Positions 1 through 8,070 of a DNA stretch of 26,535 bases are shown one piece after another. The notes under the pieces were generated by a model. It saw only the letters and a program-made list of their open reading frames with translations, made no database searches and was not told the origin of the DNA. The first letter of the stretch is position 1. The number at the start of each line of letters is the position of its first letter. The DNA is from CAMENZ01 sp041854955 (GTDB lineage Bacteria > Bacillota > Clostridia > Peptostreptococcales > Anaerovoracaceae). Location of the stretch: assembly GCA_041854955.1 (NCBI GenBank), contig JBHADF010000006.1, forward strand, positions 1 through 26,535, read 5' to 3'. Position numbers and translations under genes: made by a program.

Positions 1-6
1 AATCAT
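1..6 (-). CDS. start of a gene running off the left edge
   Basis: Only the first two codons (ATG ATT) lie in the window. An AAGGAGAG ribosome site sits about 8 bases before the ATG, and the ATG overlaps the TGA of the preceding reading frame as ATGA, the usual layout of translationally coupled genes. The product cannot be named. It is probably part of the same accessory or mobile DNA as the next 3 kb. Confidence 0.4.
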
Positions 7-240
7 ATCACGCTCTCCTTTTCTAACAACTTTATTATATTATGAGATGTAATAGTTTCACTTCTTCGGAAGTTTGCATCGATTATCATTTTTGAACCTA
101 CAGCACACGTAATATCGTTTACTTCAGTGCATTTTTCTTGTCCTCTCTGCTCAATGATTGGATTCTCTAAAGAAGCGGAAAAATTACACTAAATATTTTA
201 CACTTACTTTGACATATCTATCTTTCTCTTTTTTGCTCAT
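3..240 (-). pseudogene. small frame-broken gene, unknown product
   Basis: An ATG at 240 follows an excellent GGAGG site (GGAGGTGTTTTTTATG) but the frame stops after 18 codons (MSKKEKDRYVKVSVKYLV, stop at 186-184). A second frame, shifted by +1, is open from 188 to the TGA at 5-3 (61 codons, containing SLENPIIEQRG and NIIKLLEKESVI) and ends in an ATGA overlap with the next gene. Read together they make a ~78-residue protein broken by one inserted base (or a 2-base loss). The strong start site at one end and the coupled stop at the other argue that both halves were one gene. I do not recognise the family. A small protein of a conjugative element is possible from the context. A sequencing error would also explain it. 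Confidence 0.45.
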
Positions 241-414
241 AAAAAACACCTCCGAATATTATTTATTCCAGACGTCTTTGACATCTATCTCACAGCCACA
301 ACTCCCCAACATCTAACTCGGCAACTCAACTCTCACACTTTTTGACCTGATTTGCCTTTGGATAAGTTACCGAGAAGCGTTTGTCCTGTCTGATGCCAAA
401 TTTGCCCGATTGTC

Positions 415-442
415 CGAAAACCGCAGTATTACTGGGCTTTCG
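415..442. other. imperfect inverted repeat beside the methyltransferase-like stub
   Basis: CGAAAACCGCAGTA and TACTGGGCTTTCG form an imperfect hairpin around the centre CAGTATTACTG, with one bulged base. It lies 3 bases beyond the stop codon (446-448) of the QVETVCLMSR stub, so it may be that gene's former terminator, but there is no T run after it. The rest of 241-445 shows no gene and no other clear structure. Confidence 0.4.
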
Positions 443-445
443 CGA

Positions 446-490
446 CTATTTGCCTTCCACCCTTGACATCAAACAGACCGTCTCGACTTG
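446..490 (-). other. remnant of a methyltransferase 3' end / att-like sequence
   Basis: Reading down the minus strand from 490, the codons give QVETVCLMSRVEGK and then TAG. This is the typical C-terminal motif of RlmD/TrmA-type uracil methyltransferases (H-V-E-T-V-x-L-[LM]-S-[RK]) and matches HVETIVLLSK of the rlmD gene at 3008-2979. Over the 27 bases 490-464 against 3008-2982, 17 are identical, with several differences at third codon positions. The frame is closed upstream by a TAA at 514-512, so no complete gene is present. It is either a displaced rlmD end or an attachment site left by an element that integrates into that motif. Confidence 0.6.
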
Positions 491-507
491 CTCATCATTG
501 TACAAAC

Positions 508-1212
508 TTATTTAAAAATTTCTTCGATTTTATAATCAGATGTTGTACACTCCTTTTGATTTATTAAATATAATTTGCATTCTTGTCTCTCATCATTATC
601 ATATTCTTCAATCCCAAATTCAAAAGCCAATTTACAAGAACAGCTGTATACACCATTATCCCAATATAGCTGAGTTTCGTATCGCCACTCAGTTTTTCTA
701 AACAGTTTATTATTTTTACATATTTTTACATCATAAATTGGTTCCTTTTCCAATAAGCAATATAAAGAAAAATTGTTTTCTATTTGTACATAATTTTCTA
801 CACTAACATGAACCCCTTTCGACCTTAATTGCGAAGGCTCTTTTTCAAACCCCATAAATAAAGCCTTATTTATGGAGAGATTCTCAACCTTAAATCTGCA
901 TCTAAAGGTACCACACCTCAGTGCTTCATCAATTGTATCACTTAAAAATCCATCATTATCCCATTCAATATCTGTTATCTCTATAGCAAAACGAGATATA
1001 TTTTCTCGTTTGGAAACCTCTAAAGACCTTGCCGCAGTATTATTAGCTTCTTTCGAAATTCTGTTTGCTTCTTCAGCTTTCTCAACACCTGCTTGAGATA
1101 TTTTATTTGCATTATGAGATTTGAGATTTGCAAGAATAGAAACAACAAGTCCTATAGCAGAAATTCCAAGGCCTAACGCAGAGATAATTACCTTTATATC
1201 TTCATTAATCAT
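508..1212 (-). CDS. hypothetical membrane-anchored coiled-coil protein
   Basis: Unrecognised 234-residue protein. Residues ~7-28 are a clear membrane segment (ISALGLGISAIGLVVSILANL) close to the N terminus. Residues ~30-70 are Ala/Glu/Lys/Asn-rich and look like a coiled coil (KAEEANRISKEANNTAARSL). The remaining ~160 residues are mixed polar/aromatic and look like a cytosolic beta-rich domain. The start at 1212 is backed by an AGGAG site 6 bases away. It lies 19 bases after the AlbA-type regulator and so is probably co-transcribed with it. The DNA is AT-rich, like its upstream partner and unlike the host genes. Single-helix anchor plus coiled coil plus soluble domain is common among accessory and defence-linked proteins, but no function is assigned. 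Confidence 0.75.
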   Translation of the reverse strand: MINEDIKVIISALGLGISAIGLVVSILANLKSHNANKISQAGVEKAEEANRISKEANNTAARSLEVSKRENISRFAIEITDIEWDNDGFLSDTIDEALRCGTFRCRFKVENLSINKALFMGFEKEPSQLRSKGVHVSVENYVQIENNFSLYCLLEKEPIYDVKICKNNKLFRKTEWRYETQLYWDNGVYSCSCKLAFEFGIEEYDNDERQECKLYLINQKECTTSDYKIEEIFK

Positions 1213-1231
1213 AATAGTCTCCTAAATAGTT

Positions 1232-2665
1232 TTAATTTTTGAATTTTTGATCCCCCACTTCCCAATGACCATTTTTCCCTTTCCCAACATACCTAATATT
1301 AGGAATTTCTTTTATATATCTTGTTATTGTTTTTTCACTAACTCCTAATGTTTCAGCCATGAATTTACGGCTAACCTTACTGTCCTTTTTTATTATCTCA
1401 ACAATTTTACTCTTCAATTCTTCGAGGGACATTCGAGAGACATCTTGAGGGACATTTCGAGAGACATTCTCTCCGCCCACCTTTTGTGTCGCTATCTTCT
1501 TTAGAGGAATAATCGTTCTAAATATATCTCCCTCTTCAAACACCGGATTTTGTCCTGAATAAAGTTGTGTGTACTTGTAGGTATTTCTCATTCCGGATCC
1601 AAGTTCATCCGCAAGACCTATTTCTCTAAAAACTTTAGAAATCGCAGGATTTTTAGGAAAAGGCTCAAACTTCTGTAAATCTAAAGCTCCCATCCCGTGA
1701 GCCAAGTTACTGTTTTCAATGGTAATCTTCTCATCGTCAATAATCATTTTTGCGGGAAAACCACTTGAATAATCTCTATGAGCTAATGTGTTTGATACAA
1801 TTTCTCTAAGTATCCTATCTCTTGCATTGACATTGACAATTCCGTCCAAGACAAATAAATCATTCAAATGCTTTTGTCCAAATTCTATCAGCCTGTCATA
1901 GCTGTCAATCAGATTTGTTATGACAACATCTCTATCATCATATCTATCCTTATTTTCAACCCTGAATATTGCATCAGTTTTGTGTTGCGGAAGAACGGAC
2001 ATAATAGAGTTGTCTTTTCCAAATAGCAAAATAGCAGCTAATGTGATTCCTTCACGCTTTGTTTCCGGATCTGTCAGTATCAAATTGGCACTTCTAAGAA
2101 GCTCCTCATTACTCATATTTTCCCAAACATGATTTTTATTTCGGGAGACAGCCATTTTCTTGGCTTTAGCAATAACAGAAGCATCAAGAAAATCAATATC
2201 AAGATTCGGATATACTTTATTTACAAAATAGCTTCCTTGTTTTCTTGCATATAACTTATATACAACTTCAGAATAATCTGTGATGTTGATGTCCCCTTCA
2301 TAAGACCTATCCCAAATTCTTCCGTTATGTCTGCATACCTGATAACCTTCAGGAACTCTTATATAAATAACTTGTTTGCCCTCAATTTCAAAGGTTTCCG
2401 GCAACAAATAAAGTGGTGGAGACATCTTTTGCGGATTATTGATTGCTGTAGTAAATTCTTTAATCACTTTATCAACTTTGTCCTCACTAACACCAACAAT
2501 CTCTCTTTTATCATTTACACCAAGTAAAATATGTCCGCCATTTCTATTATTGAAAGAGCATACCGTATCAAAGACATCTTTGCTTAGAGAATTCTTAGAT
2601 TCTTTAAATTCGACATCTATTTTTTCTCCATTTCGAATTAGCTGCTTTATCTCTTTAGAATCCAT
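1232..2665 (-). CDS. AlbA-domain ATPase-like transcriptional regulator (RecG-like, COG2865 type)
   Basis: 477 residues with the usual three-part plan of this family. An AlbA_2/Schlafen-type DNA-binding domain (~13-130) has the hallmark VEFKES near the start and FNNRNGGHILLGV (~38-50). A GHKL/HATPase_c_4-like domain (~280-390) contains REIVSNTLAHRDY, IENSN and the glycine-rich GLADELGSGMRN. A C-terminal winged helix (~425-470) has VSEKTITRYIKEI as recognition helix. Such proteins are often annotated as ATP-dependent DNA helicase RecG-like, but there are no helicase motifs. They are thought to be regulators and are frequent in mobile elements. It starts 19 bases after rlmD with a GGGAGGG site, and has AT-rich codon use unlike the body of rlmD. 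The linker ~405-425 contains repeated VSRNVPQDVSRM. Confidence 0.85.
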   Translation of the reverse strand: MDSKEIKQLIRNGEKIDVEFKESKNSLSKDVFDTVCSFNNRNGGHILLGVNDKREIVGVSEDKVDKVIKEFTTAINNPQKMSPPLYLLPETFEIEGKQVIYIRVPEGYQVCRHNGRIWDRSYEGDINITDYSEVVYKLYARKQGSYFVNKVYPNLDIDFLDASVIAKAKKMAVSRNKNHVWENMSNEELLRSANLILTDPETKREGITLAAILLFGKDNSIMSVLPQHKTDAIFRVENKDRYDDRDVVITNLIDSYDRLIEFGQKHLNDLFVLDGIVNVNARDRILREIVSNTLAHRDYSSGFPAKMIIDDEKITIENSNLAHGMGALDLQKFEPFPKNPAISKVFREIGLADELGSGMRNTYKYTQLYSGQNPVFEEGDIFRTIIPLKKIATQKVGGENVSRNVPQDVSRMSLEELKSKIVEIIKKDSKVSRKFMAETLGVSEKTITRYIKEIPNIRYVGKGKNGHWEVGDQKFKN

Positions 2666-2684
2666 ATCTGCCCTCCCATATACA

Positions 2685-4469
2685 CTAAAAATCGTCTTTA
2701 ATCATCTTAAAATTCTTCAACGCATCTAAAATAACTTCTTCTTTTTCAATTGGACACTTTGGTATTTTCTGCTTCTCATTTTTAGACATATTATAGTGTT
2801 CCCTAACTTCTAAACCATGCTTTTTCTTAACTTGTGCAATGTACAGAGTAGATACTTTAAACCCAAACTTTTCCAAAACATAGTTTTGAATTTGTTTATA
2901 GGTTGCTTTACTCTCGGCACTTGTTAAGTCCATATCATCCATCGGAAGTTCTACACTAATATATTTCTTTGAATCTAGTTTGGAAAGCAACACGATTGTC
3001 TCCACATGGCTGCTCCAGGGGAACATATCACAGGGTGTGGCTTCCTTAAATTCGTAGCCCTTTTCCCCCAGCCACTTCACATCTCTCGCCAGGGTCGCCG
3101 GGTCGCAGGAGACATAGACGATGCACTCCGGTCCGGAGGCCACCGCCGCCTCCAACAGCTTCTCATCGCAGCCTGCCCGTGGCGGGTCTAAAATCACCAC
3201 ATCTGCCCTGTCTATTTTTATTTCGGGCACTCTCTCCACAGTTTCGTTTATCTCGTTAAACTTATACAGCTTTTTCATGCCCATCATAAAGGGCAGTTCT
3301 TCCTCGGCTTTTCCGCAGAAGTAGCGGGCATTTACGATGCCGTTGATGGTGGCATTTCTGTTGGCGTCCAAGACTGCCGCCTTCACCGACTCTATGCCGA
3401 TGACCCTGCAATCGGCGTATTTTGCCGCAAAGAGACCGATGGTCCCCACCCCGCAATACAGGTCCAGCACCGTATCTCCATCCTTGATGGCGGCATATTC
3501 CAGAGCCTTGTCATAGAGCTTCACCATCTGGCTGCGGTTGACCTGGTAAAAGGACAGGGGCGATATTTCAAACTCCAAGCCGCCCACCTTTTCCAAGATG
3601 GTATCCTTGCCGGCGATGGTAATGCATTCCTTGCCGAAAATCTCGGAGGTGTTCTTCTTGTTTATATTCAAAACCACGCTTGTCAGGTTGAATTCCACTC
3701 CCGCCAAGGGTCCCTCGCTGTAGACAGGCACGTTGAAAATAGCCTCATCCAGCATTTCCACCAGCTTCTGGCTGTTTGGAATGGCCTTGCCGTTGACCAC
3801 CAGAATCACCATGACCTGGCCGGTTCCTTCCGCCGTTCGCACCACCATGTGGCGCATGAGCCCCTTCTCCCATCTGGGGTCGTATGAGGTGATATGGTCT
3901 TCTTCCATAAACCTGCGCAAAGCATCTGCTGCAGCCATGGCCGGCTCCGATTGGAGGGCACAATCCTTGCAGTCCACTACCTCGTGGCTCTTTTCCTTGA
4001 AAAATCCCACTCGCGGTTCGTGAATAGGCTCCTGCACGCCTCCTTTTCTTGTAATCAGACCTCCCGTCGAGACAGCCATAGATGCCTTATTTCTGTATCT
4101 GAAGGGCTCCTCTGCGGCAATTATGGGATGAATTACGGGATCTTTCAGGCCTCCAAGTCTTATGAGCTTGTCCTTCACCTGCTTTTCTTTCAGCCTAAGC
4201 TGGGCTTCGTAGCCGATTTTCCCGTAGGGGCAACCGCCACACTCCTTTAGATAGGGACAAAATTCCTCTATCCTATCTTCCGATTCTTCCAAGATTTCCA
4301 AAACCTTGCCGAAGCCGTAATTTTTCTTCACCTTTGTCAGTTCCACCTTCACTCTGTCTCCCGGCACGGTATCCGCCACGAAGACGGCAAAGCCTTCAGC
4401 CTTTCCTATTCCTTGGCCCTCCCTGCTCATATCCTCTATATTCAGTTCCAATATCTGTCCTTTTTCCAT
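2685..4469 (-). CDS. rlmD: 23S rRNA (uracil-5-)-methyltransferase RlmD/RlmCD with an added C-terminal tail
   Basis: SAM-dependent enzyme that methylates uracil C5 in 23S rRNA. N-terminal TRAM domain (~1-60); iron-sulfur cysteines C71, C77, C80 and one of C167/C170; SAM-binding VLDLYCGVGTIGLF (~334-347); DPPRAGC (~428-434); catalytic Cys455 in VYVSCDP. The family normally ends soon after SHVETIVLLSK (487-497). Here ~98 more residues follow (LPMDDMDLTSAES..., ending MIKDDF). From memory, this tail occurs on many Bacillota RumA-type enzymes next to integrated elements. The base composition turns from G+C-moderate to AT-rich right at the HVET codons (~2980-3008), so the tail appears to have been supplied by inserted DNA. 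The ATG at 4469 has a CGGAG site. It could act on U747, U1939 or both, which the sequence does not decide. Confidence 0.93.
   Translation of the reverse strand: MEKGQILELNIEDMSREGQGIGKAEGFAVFVADTVPGDRVKVELTKVKKNYGFGKVLEILEESEDRIEEFCPYLKECGGCPYGKIGYEAQLRLKEKQVKDKLIRLGGLKDPVIHPIIAAEEPFRYRNKASMAVSTGGLITRKGGVQEPIHEPRVGFFKEKSHEVVDCKDCALQSEPAMAAADALRRFMEEDHITSYDPRWEKGLMRHMVVRTAEGTGQVMVILVVNGKAIPNSQKLVEMLDEAIFNVPVYSEGPLAGVEFNLTSVVLNINKKNTSEIFGKECITIAGKDTILEKVGGLEFEISPLSFYQVNRSQMVKLYDKALEYAAIKDGDTVLDLYCGVGTIGLFAAKYADCRVIGIESVKAAVLDANRNATINGIVNARYFCGKAEEELPFMMGMKKLYKFNEINETVERVPEIKIDRADVVILDPPRAGCDEKLLEAAVASGPECIVYVSCDPATLARDVKWLGEKGYEFKEATPCDMFPWSSHVETIVLLSKLDSKKYISVELPMDDMDLTSAESKATYKQIQNYVLEKFGFKVSTLYIAQVKKKHGLEVREHYNMSKNEKQKIPKCPIEKEEVILDALKNFKMIKDDF
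2982..3008 (-). other. att-like junction inside rlmD (HVETIVLLS codons)
   Basis: This stretch encodes His488 to Ser496 of RlmD. Upstream of it the gene uses host-like codons; downstream the sequence is AT-rich. A related 27-base sequence lies at 464-490, with 17 identical positions in the same codon phase. The 3' end of rumA/rlmD is, from memory of the literature, an integration site for conjugative elements in streptococci and clostridia. Calling this an attachment core is inference; no recombinase gene is in the window. Confidence 0.5.
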
Positions 4470-4516
4470 GTTATCTCCGTTTTATTTCTATCTGTTGGGA
4501 AAGTTCCCCGCTCATC

Positions 4517-5023
4517 TTAAAAAGTTTTTTCGCATATTATCATTTTACCGTATTCATGGTCTGCTTTACCTATAGAAGTAAAGCCTTGCTTTTTCCAAAA
4601 TCCGGCAGCTTGTGGGTTCTCCTCACTGTGACCGAGCCTTATTTTCCCGACTTTTTCAAGGGCTAAATATGTGAACAAATCCTTCATGATATCCGAACCG
4701 CGACCCTTGCCGGATAACCTTCCGTCAACCATAAAAAATCCTAGATAGGCTGTATGGCAATCCGGAAAACCATCTATTAAATCCAACACTGCTACTAATA
4801 CGTCTTTATCCCAGAAGCCGACATGATACTTGTCTTTCAGCGCTTTTCCCGGAGGAAGTCTGAAAAGGTCATCCTGCAGATCTTCCTTTGTCAGCATTGC
4901 ATCGCAGTATTCATAATACATGGGGTTAGTCAGGCAAAGTTGGTAAAGAGCCTCTATGTCCTCCCCGTCAATTTTTTTCACCTTATGTTTATATGAAAAT
5001 TTGCCTATGTCAAATCTGCCCAT
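4517..5023 (-). CDS. GNAT family N-acetyltransferase
   Basis: 168-residue single-domain acetyltransferase that would move an acetyl group from acetyl-CoA to an unknown amine. The acetyl-CoA pyrophosphate loop is seen at GRLSGKGRGSDIMKDL (R-x-x-G-x-G type), preceded by the beta-strand TAYLGFFMVDG. The C-terminal strand-helix NPQAAGFWKKQGFTSIGK is the usual GNAT motif B. An AGGTAGGA site precedes the ATG and a consensus promoter lies at 5057-5085. It is 47 bases upstream of rlmD and probably co-transcribed with it. The substrate cannot be predicted. Confidence 0.88.
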   Translation of the reverse strand: MGRFDIGKFSYKHKVKKIDGEDIEALYQLCLTNPMYYEYCDAMLTKEDLQDDLFRLPPGKALKDKYHVGFWDKDVLVAVLDLIDGFPDCHTAYLGFFMVDGRLSGKGRGSDIMKDLFTYLALEKVGKIRLGHSEENPQAAGFWKKQGFTSIGKADHEYGKMIICEKTF

Positions 5024-5056
5024 ATTTCCTACCTCTTTACTTTTCCCGTTTTATTC

Positions 5057-5085
5057 ATTATAATATTTTTACGGAGTATTTTCAA
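5057..5085 (-). promoter_or_regulatory. sigma-A type promoter for the GNAT-rlmD unit
   Basis: On the minus strand TTGAAA (5085-5080) and TATAAT (5062-5057) are separated by exactly 17 bases. It lies about 35 bases before the GNAT start codon. Confidence 0.8.
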
Positions 5086-5219
5086 ACTATTTGGCGGTTA
5101 AAGGGGATTATTTTAGACTTAGAAGAGCTTTGTATAAGATAAGTGCTTTAAAACAGGCACCAGCCAAAAGTCGCAGATAATATATAAAGGGAAACAAGAC
5201 ACAATTGGAGGAAATCCAA

Positions 5220-5575
5220 ATGGAGAATGAAGGAATAAAGGTCTATGTGGGCAGAAGGAGCATGTGTGCCGGAGATGATATGAATGCACCTAATATGCGA
5301 AGCTTTTATTTGCCGGATAGCTTGGAGGAATTAGTGGCAAAGCTGAACACTATGTTGCCTTTGATAAATGGACATGCTATTTAGGGCATCCCATAAAAAA
5401 TATTACAGGCGAAGAAGATGGGATAATGGTCGCGGTAAGAGAATACAGCAGGATACTGATTTCAACCTTTGAGGATAGTGACACAGACTCACCCGATGAA
5501 AATTATACTATCGTGAAACATGATGAAAACTGGCATGAGCTTATCGAGAAAACTCCCTATTTATTTTGCGAATGA
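5220..5575 (+). pseudogene. small hypothetical gene split by a one-base frameshift
   Basis: The ATG at 5220 has a GGAGG site (ACAATTGGAGGAAATCCAAATG) and opens a 54-codon frame that begins MENEGIKVYVGRRSMCAGDD and stops at 5382-5384. The coding signal continues in the -1 frame from about 5336 to the TGA at 5573-5575 (from KAEHYVAFDKWTCYLGHP to IEKTPYLFCE). Joined near LEELV/KAEHY they give an unbroken ~118-residue acidic protein, so loss of one base around 5331-5345 explains the break. No classical slippery heptamer is seen at the switch. I do not recognise the family. The VYVGRRSMCAGDD start recalls small cytosolic proteins of the immunity or SMI1-like kind, as a weak impression only. Confidence 0.6.
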
Positions 5576-5693
5576 TGCTTTATAATAAAATCAATGCATA
5601 ATCAGGATTTTAAACTCACCGAATTTTATAGATGTAAAAAAGATTGGCAGGAAATGAAAAATAATTTGCCCGTTGGCAGAAAGGATTATAATC

Positions 5694-6182
5694 GTGGAAG
5701 AATATAAAAAGGTTTTATCTACCTTAGAAGAAATGGGAATAAGCTATAATCTGGTGGAGCACCCGCCTGCTCTCACCACAGAAGAGGCCGACCGATATAT
5801 TGAGGGCATCGAGGGGGTAAGAACAAAAACCATTTTCCTATGCAATAAGAAAAGTCGCGCCTTCTACCTCATCGTCATGGACGACGAAAAAATGATAGAG
5901 ATGAAAAAGCTTGAAGATCTTCTGGAGGAAAAGGGACTGCATTTCTGCTCTTCCGAGAAGCTTATGGAAAAGATGTCCCTCCAGCCCGGCGTAGTTTCCA
6001 TCTTCGGTCTCCTGAACAACGAGGAAAAGGATATAAATGTGGTATTTGATGAAGCCATCATGAAGGAACGCTTTATGAGTTTTCATGTGAACGACAACTC
6101 GAAGACAGCCTTCATAACCACCGAAGACATGGTTAAGTTCGTTGAAAACTGTGGATTTTCATACAGGAGAATCCTGCTGTGA
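5694..6182 (+). CDS. Ala-tRNA(Pro) deacylase, ProX/YbaK family (ProXp-ala)
   Basis: Stand-alone trans-editing enzyme of the YbaK/ProX superfamily, which hydrolyses alanine wrongly attached to tRNA(Pro). The 162 residues cover the single domain typical for the family, with LVEHPPALTTEEA near the start, a central KTIFLCNKKSRAFYLIVMDD strand pair, the PGVVSIFGLLN turn and the C-terminal FHVNDNSKTAFITTEDM. The start was set at GTG 5694, which has AAAGGA nine bases before it. A TTG at 5673 would add seven residues but has no nearby ribosome site. It is followed directly by a strong terminator, so it is likely a single-gene unit. Confidence 0.88.
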   Translation: MEEYKKVLSTLEEMGISYNLVEHPPALTTEEADRYIEGIEGVRTKTIFLCNKKSRAFYLIVMDDEKMIEMKKLEDLLEEKGLHFCSSEKLMEKMSLQPGVVSIFGLLNNEEKDINVVFDEAIMKERFMSFHVNDNSKTAFITTEDMVKFVENCGFSYRRILL

Positions 6183-6211
6183 TATTACTTTAATAGTCGA
6201 TAAAATTTTTT

Positions 6212-6242
6212 AAGGCGACCGTTCAATCGGTTGCCTTTTTTT
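6212..6242 (+). terminator. intrinsic terminator of the ProX gene
   Basis: GGCGACCG and CGGTTGCC pair through an 8-bp stem (one G-U) with a 6-base loop, followed by a run of seven or more T. Confidence 0.9.
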
Positions 6243-6318
6243 CACAAAATCTACATTTTTATTTCCGATTTTTGGTGTAGAATGAAGTGTTAAATTAAAA
6301 AAACAGGAGTTACTCACA

Positions 6319-8070
6319 ATGATAAAAACTTTAGCTAAAAGCCTTCGAGAATACAAGAAATGGGCGGTTTTCACCGTCCTTCTTTCCATATTGGAGATAG
6401 GCTTTGAAATCATAATCCCCCTTGCCATGGCAAGGCTCATAGACTACGGTATAGATGGCGGTGATATGCCCCAGGTTTGGAAATACGGCGCCTTCCTGCT
6501 CTGCTTTGCTCTGCTTCAGCTGGTAATGGGAATCGCCTCCTCTCGGGCTGCGGCAAAGGCCTCCGTAGGCTTCGGCGCCAATCTCCGTCAAGACATGTAC
6601 GATAACGTCCAGACCTTTTCCTTTGCCAATATAGACAAGTTTTCCGCCGCATCCATAGTCACCCGACTGACCACAGACGTGACCAACCTGCAAGGCTCTT
6701 ACAGGATGCTCATCAGACTGGCTGCTCGCGGTCCGGTAATGACCTTGTTTTCCATGATAATTTCCTTCAACATCAACAAGGAAATTTCCTTGGTTTTCCT
6801 TTCGGTCATTCCAATTCTTGCGTTTTTGCTATATCTGCTGGTTAGAACGGTGTCACCTATCTTTGACCGTGTTTTCGATACCTACGACCACCTGAACGGC
6901 GCCGTGGAGGAAAACATCAGAGGCATACGTGTGGTAAAATCCTTCAACCTGCAAAATTTGCAGATTAATAAATTCCGGAAAACCTCCCTCAGCATATACA
7001 AGGACTTTTCTCAGGCGGAAAGGTATCTGGCTTTGATTTTCCCTTCCATGCAATTTTTCATGTACGCCGCCATGGTTACAATCTCATGGCTGGGTGCTCA
7101 TGCCATCGTGGCATCGGGAAATAATGCAGCCTTAGGTTTGACCACAGGTAATTTAACGGCCCTCATCACTTACGCCATGCAGATTCTTGTCAGCCTGCTC
7201 ATGCTGGCTATGGCCTTTGCCATGATCGCCATAGCTCGCGCCTCTGCTCACAGAATTGCCGAGATTCTACAGGAGAAAACCTCTATTACCGATCCTGAAA
7301 ATCCTGTTACGGAAGTTAAGGACGGCAGCATAGTTTTCCAAAACGTAGATTTCGTATATTCCTCCACCGCCGATAAAAAGGTGCTGGATAACATAAATCT
7401 CATCATTAACTCTGGTGAAACCTTAGGTATTATCGGTGCCACAGGTTCCTCCAAGTCCTCTCTGGTTCAGCTTATTCCCCGTCTTTACGATGTTACAGGG
7501 GGCAGCGTTTCCGTAGGCGGCGTTGATGTGAGAAAATATTCTCTTTCCGCACTGAGGGATGCGGTTTCCGTAGTGCTTCAGAAAAATGAGCTCTTTGCGG
7601 GAACTATCAGAGAAAATCTCCGCTGGGGAAATCCGGAGGCCGATGATGCCACCTTGGAGGAAGCCTGCAAAATGGCTCAGGCCGATGAGTTTATTTACTC
7701 CTTGCCGGAGGGCTACGATTCCAAGCTGGAGCAGGGAGCTTCCAACCTGTCGGGAGGTCAGAAGCAGAGGCTTTGCATAGCCCGCGCTTTGCTTAAAAGA
7801 CCTAAGGTGCTGATTTTAGATGACTCTACCAGTGCCGTGGATACAAGGACCGATGCCTTGATACAGCAGGCTTTCTCTCAGTATATTCCCGCAACCACCA
7901 AGATAATCATCGCCCAAAGAATAAGCTCCGTGGAGCAGGCAGATAAAATCATAGTCATGGAGAGCGGTCATATCGTGGATATGGGAAGCCATGAGGAGCT
8001 TATGAAGAGCTGCGAAATCTACAGAGAAATCTACATTTCGCAACAGAAAGGAGATGAGGTCAATGAGTAG
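6319..8070 (+). CDS. ABC exporter half-transporter with degenerate ATP site (TM287/LmrC-like)
   Basis: 583 residues: a six-helix exporter membrane domain (~1-320) followed by a nucleotide-binding domain (~335-575). The Walker A loop is GATGSSKSS (373-381), with Ser378 where Gly is usual. The signature LSGGQ (477-481) is intact. Walker B LILDD puts Asp502 at the catalytic Glu position, and Gln533 replaces the H-loop His. These changes are the pattern of the non-hydrolysing half of heterodimeric exporters such as TM287/288. Its last 8 bases overlap the partner gene. The ATG has an ACAGGAG site 9 bases before it. The substrate is unknown; drugs, lipids or peptides are exported by relatives. Confidence 0.92.
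   Translation: MIKTLAKSLREYKKWAVFTVLLSILEIGFEIIIPLAMARLIDYGIDGGDMPQVWKYGAFLLCFALLQLVMGIASSRAAAKASVGFGANLRQDMYDNVQTFSFANIDKFSAASIVTRLTTDVTNLQGSYRMLIRLAARGPVMTLFSMIISFNINKEISLVFLSVIPILAFLLYLLVRTVSPIFDRVFDTYDHLNGAVEENIRGIRVVKSFNLQNLQINKFRKTSLSIYKDFSQAERYLALIFPSMQFFMYAAMVTISWLGAHAIVASGNNAALGLTTGNLTALITYAMQILVSLLMLAMAFAMIAIARASAHRIAEILQEKTSITDPENPVTEVKDGSIVFQNVDFVYSSTADKKVLDNINLIINSGETLGIIGATGSSKSSLVQLIPRLYDVTGGSVSVGGVDVRKYSLSALRDAVSVVLQKNELFAGTIRENLRWGNPEADDATLEEACKMAQADEFIYSLPEGYDSKLEQGASNLSGGQKQRLCIARALLKRPKVLILDDSTSAVDTRTDALIQQAFSQYIPATTKIIIAQRISSVEQADKIIVMESGHIVDMGSHEELMKSCEIYREIYISQQKGDEVNE

Noticed and set aside
5331..5345. programmed -1 ribosomal frameshift
   Set aside because: No X-XXY-YYZ slippery heptamer or following stem is evident; a simple base loss is more likely.
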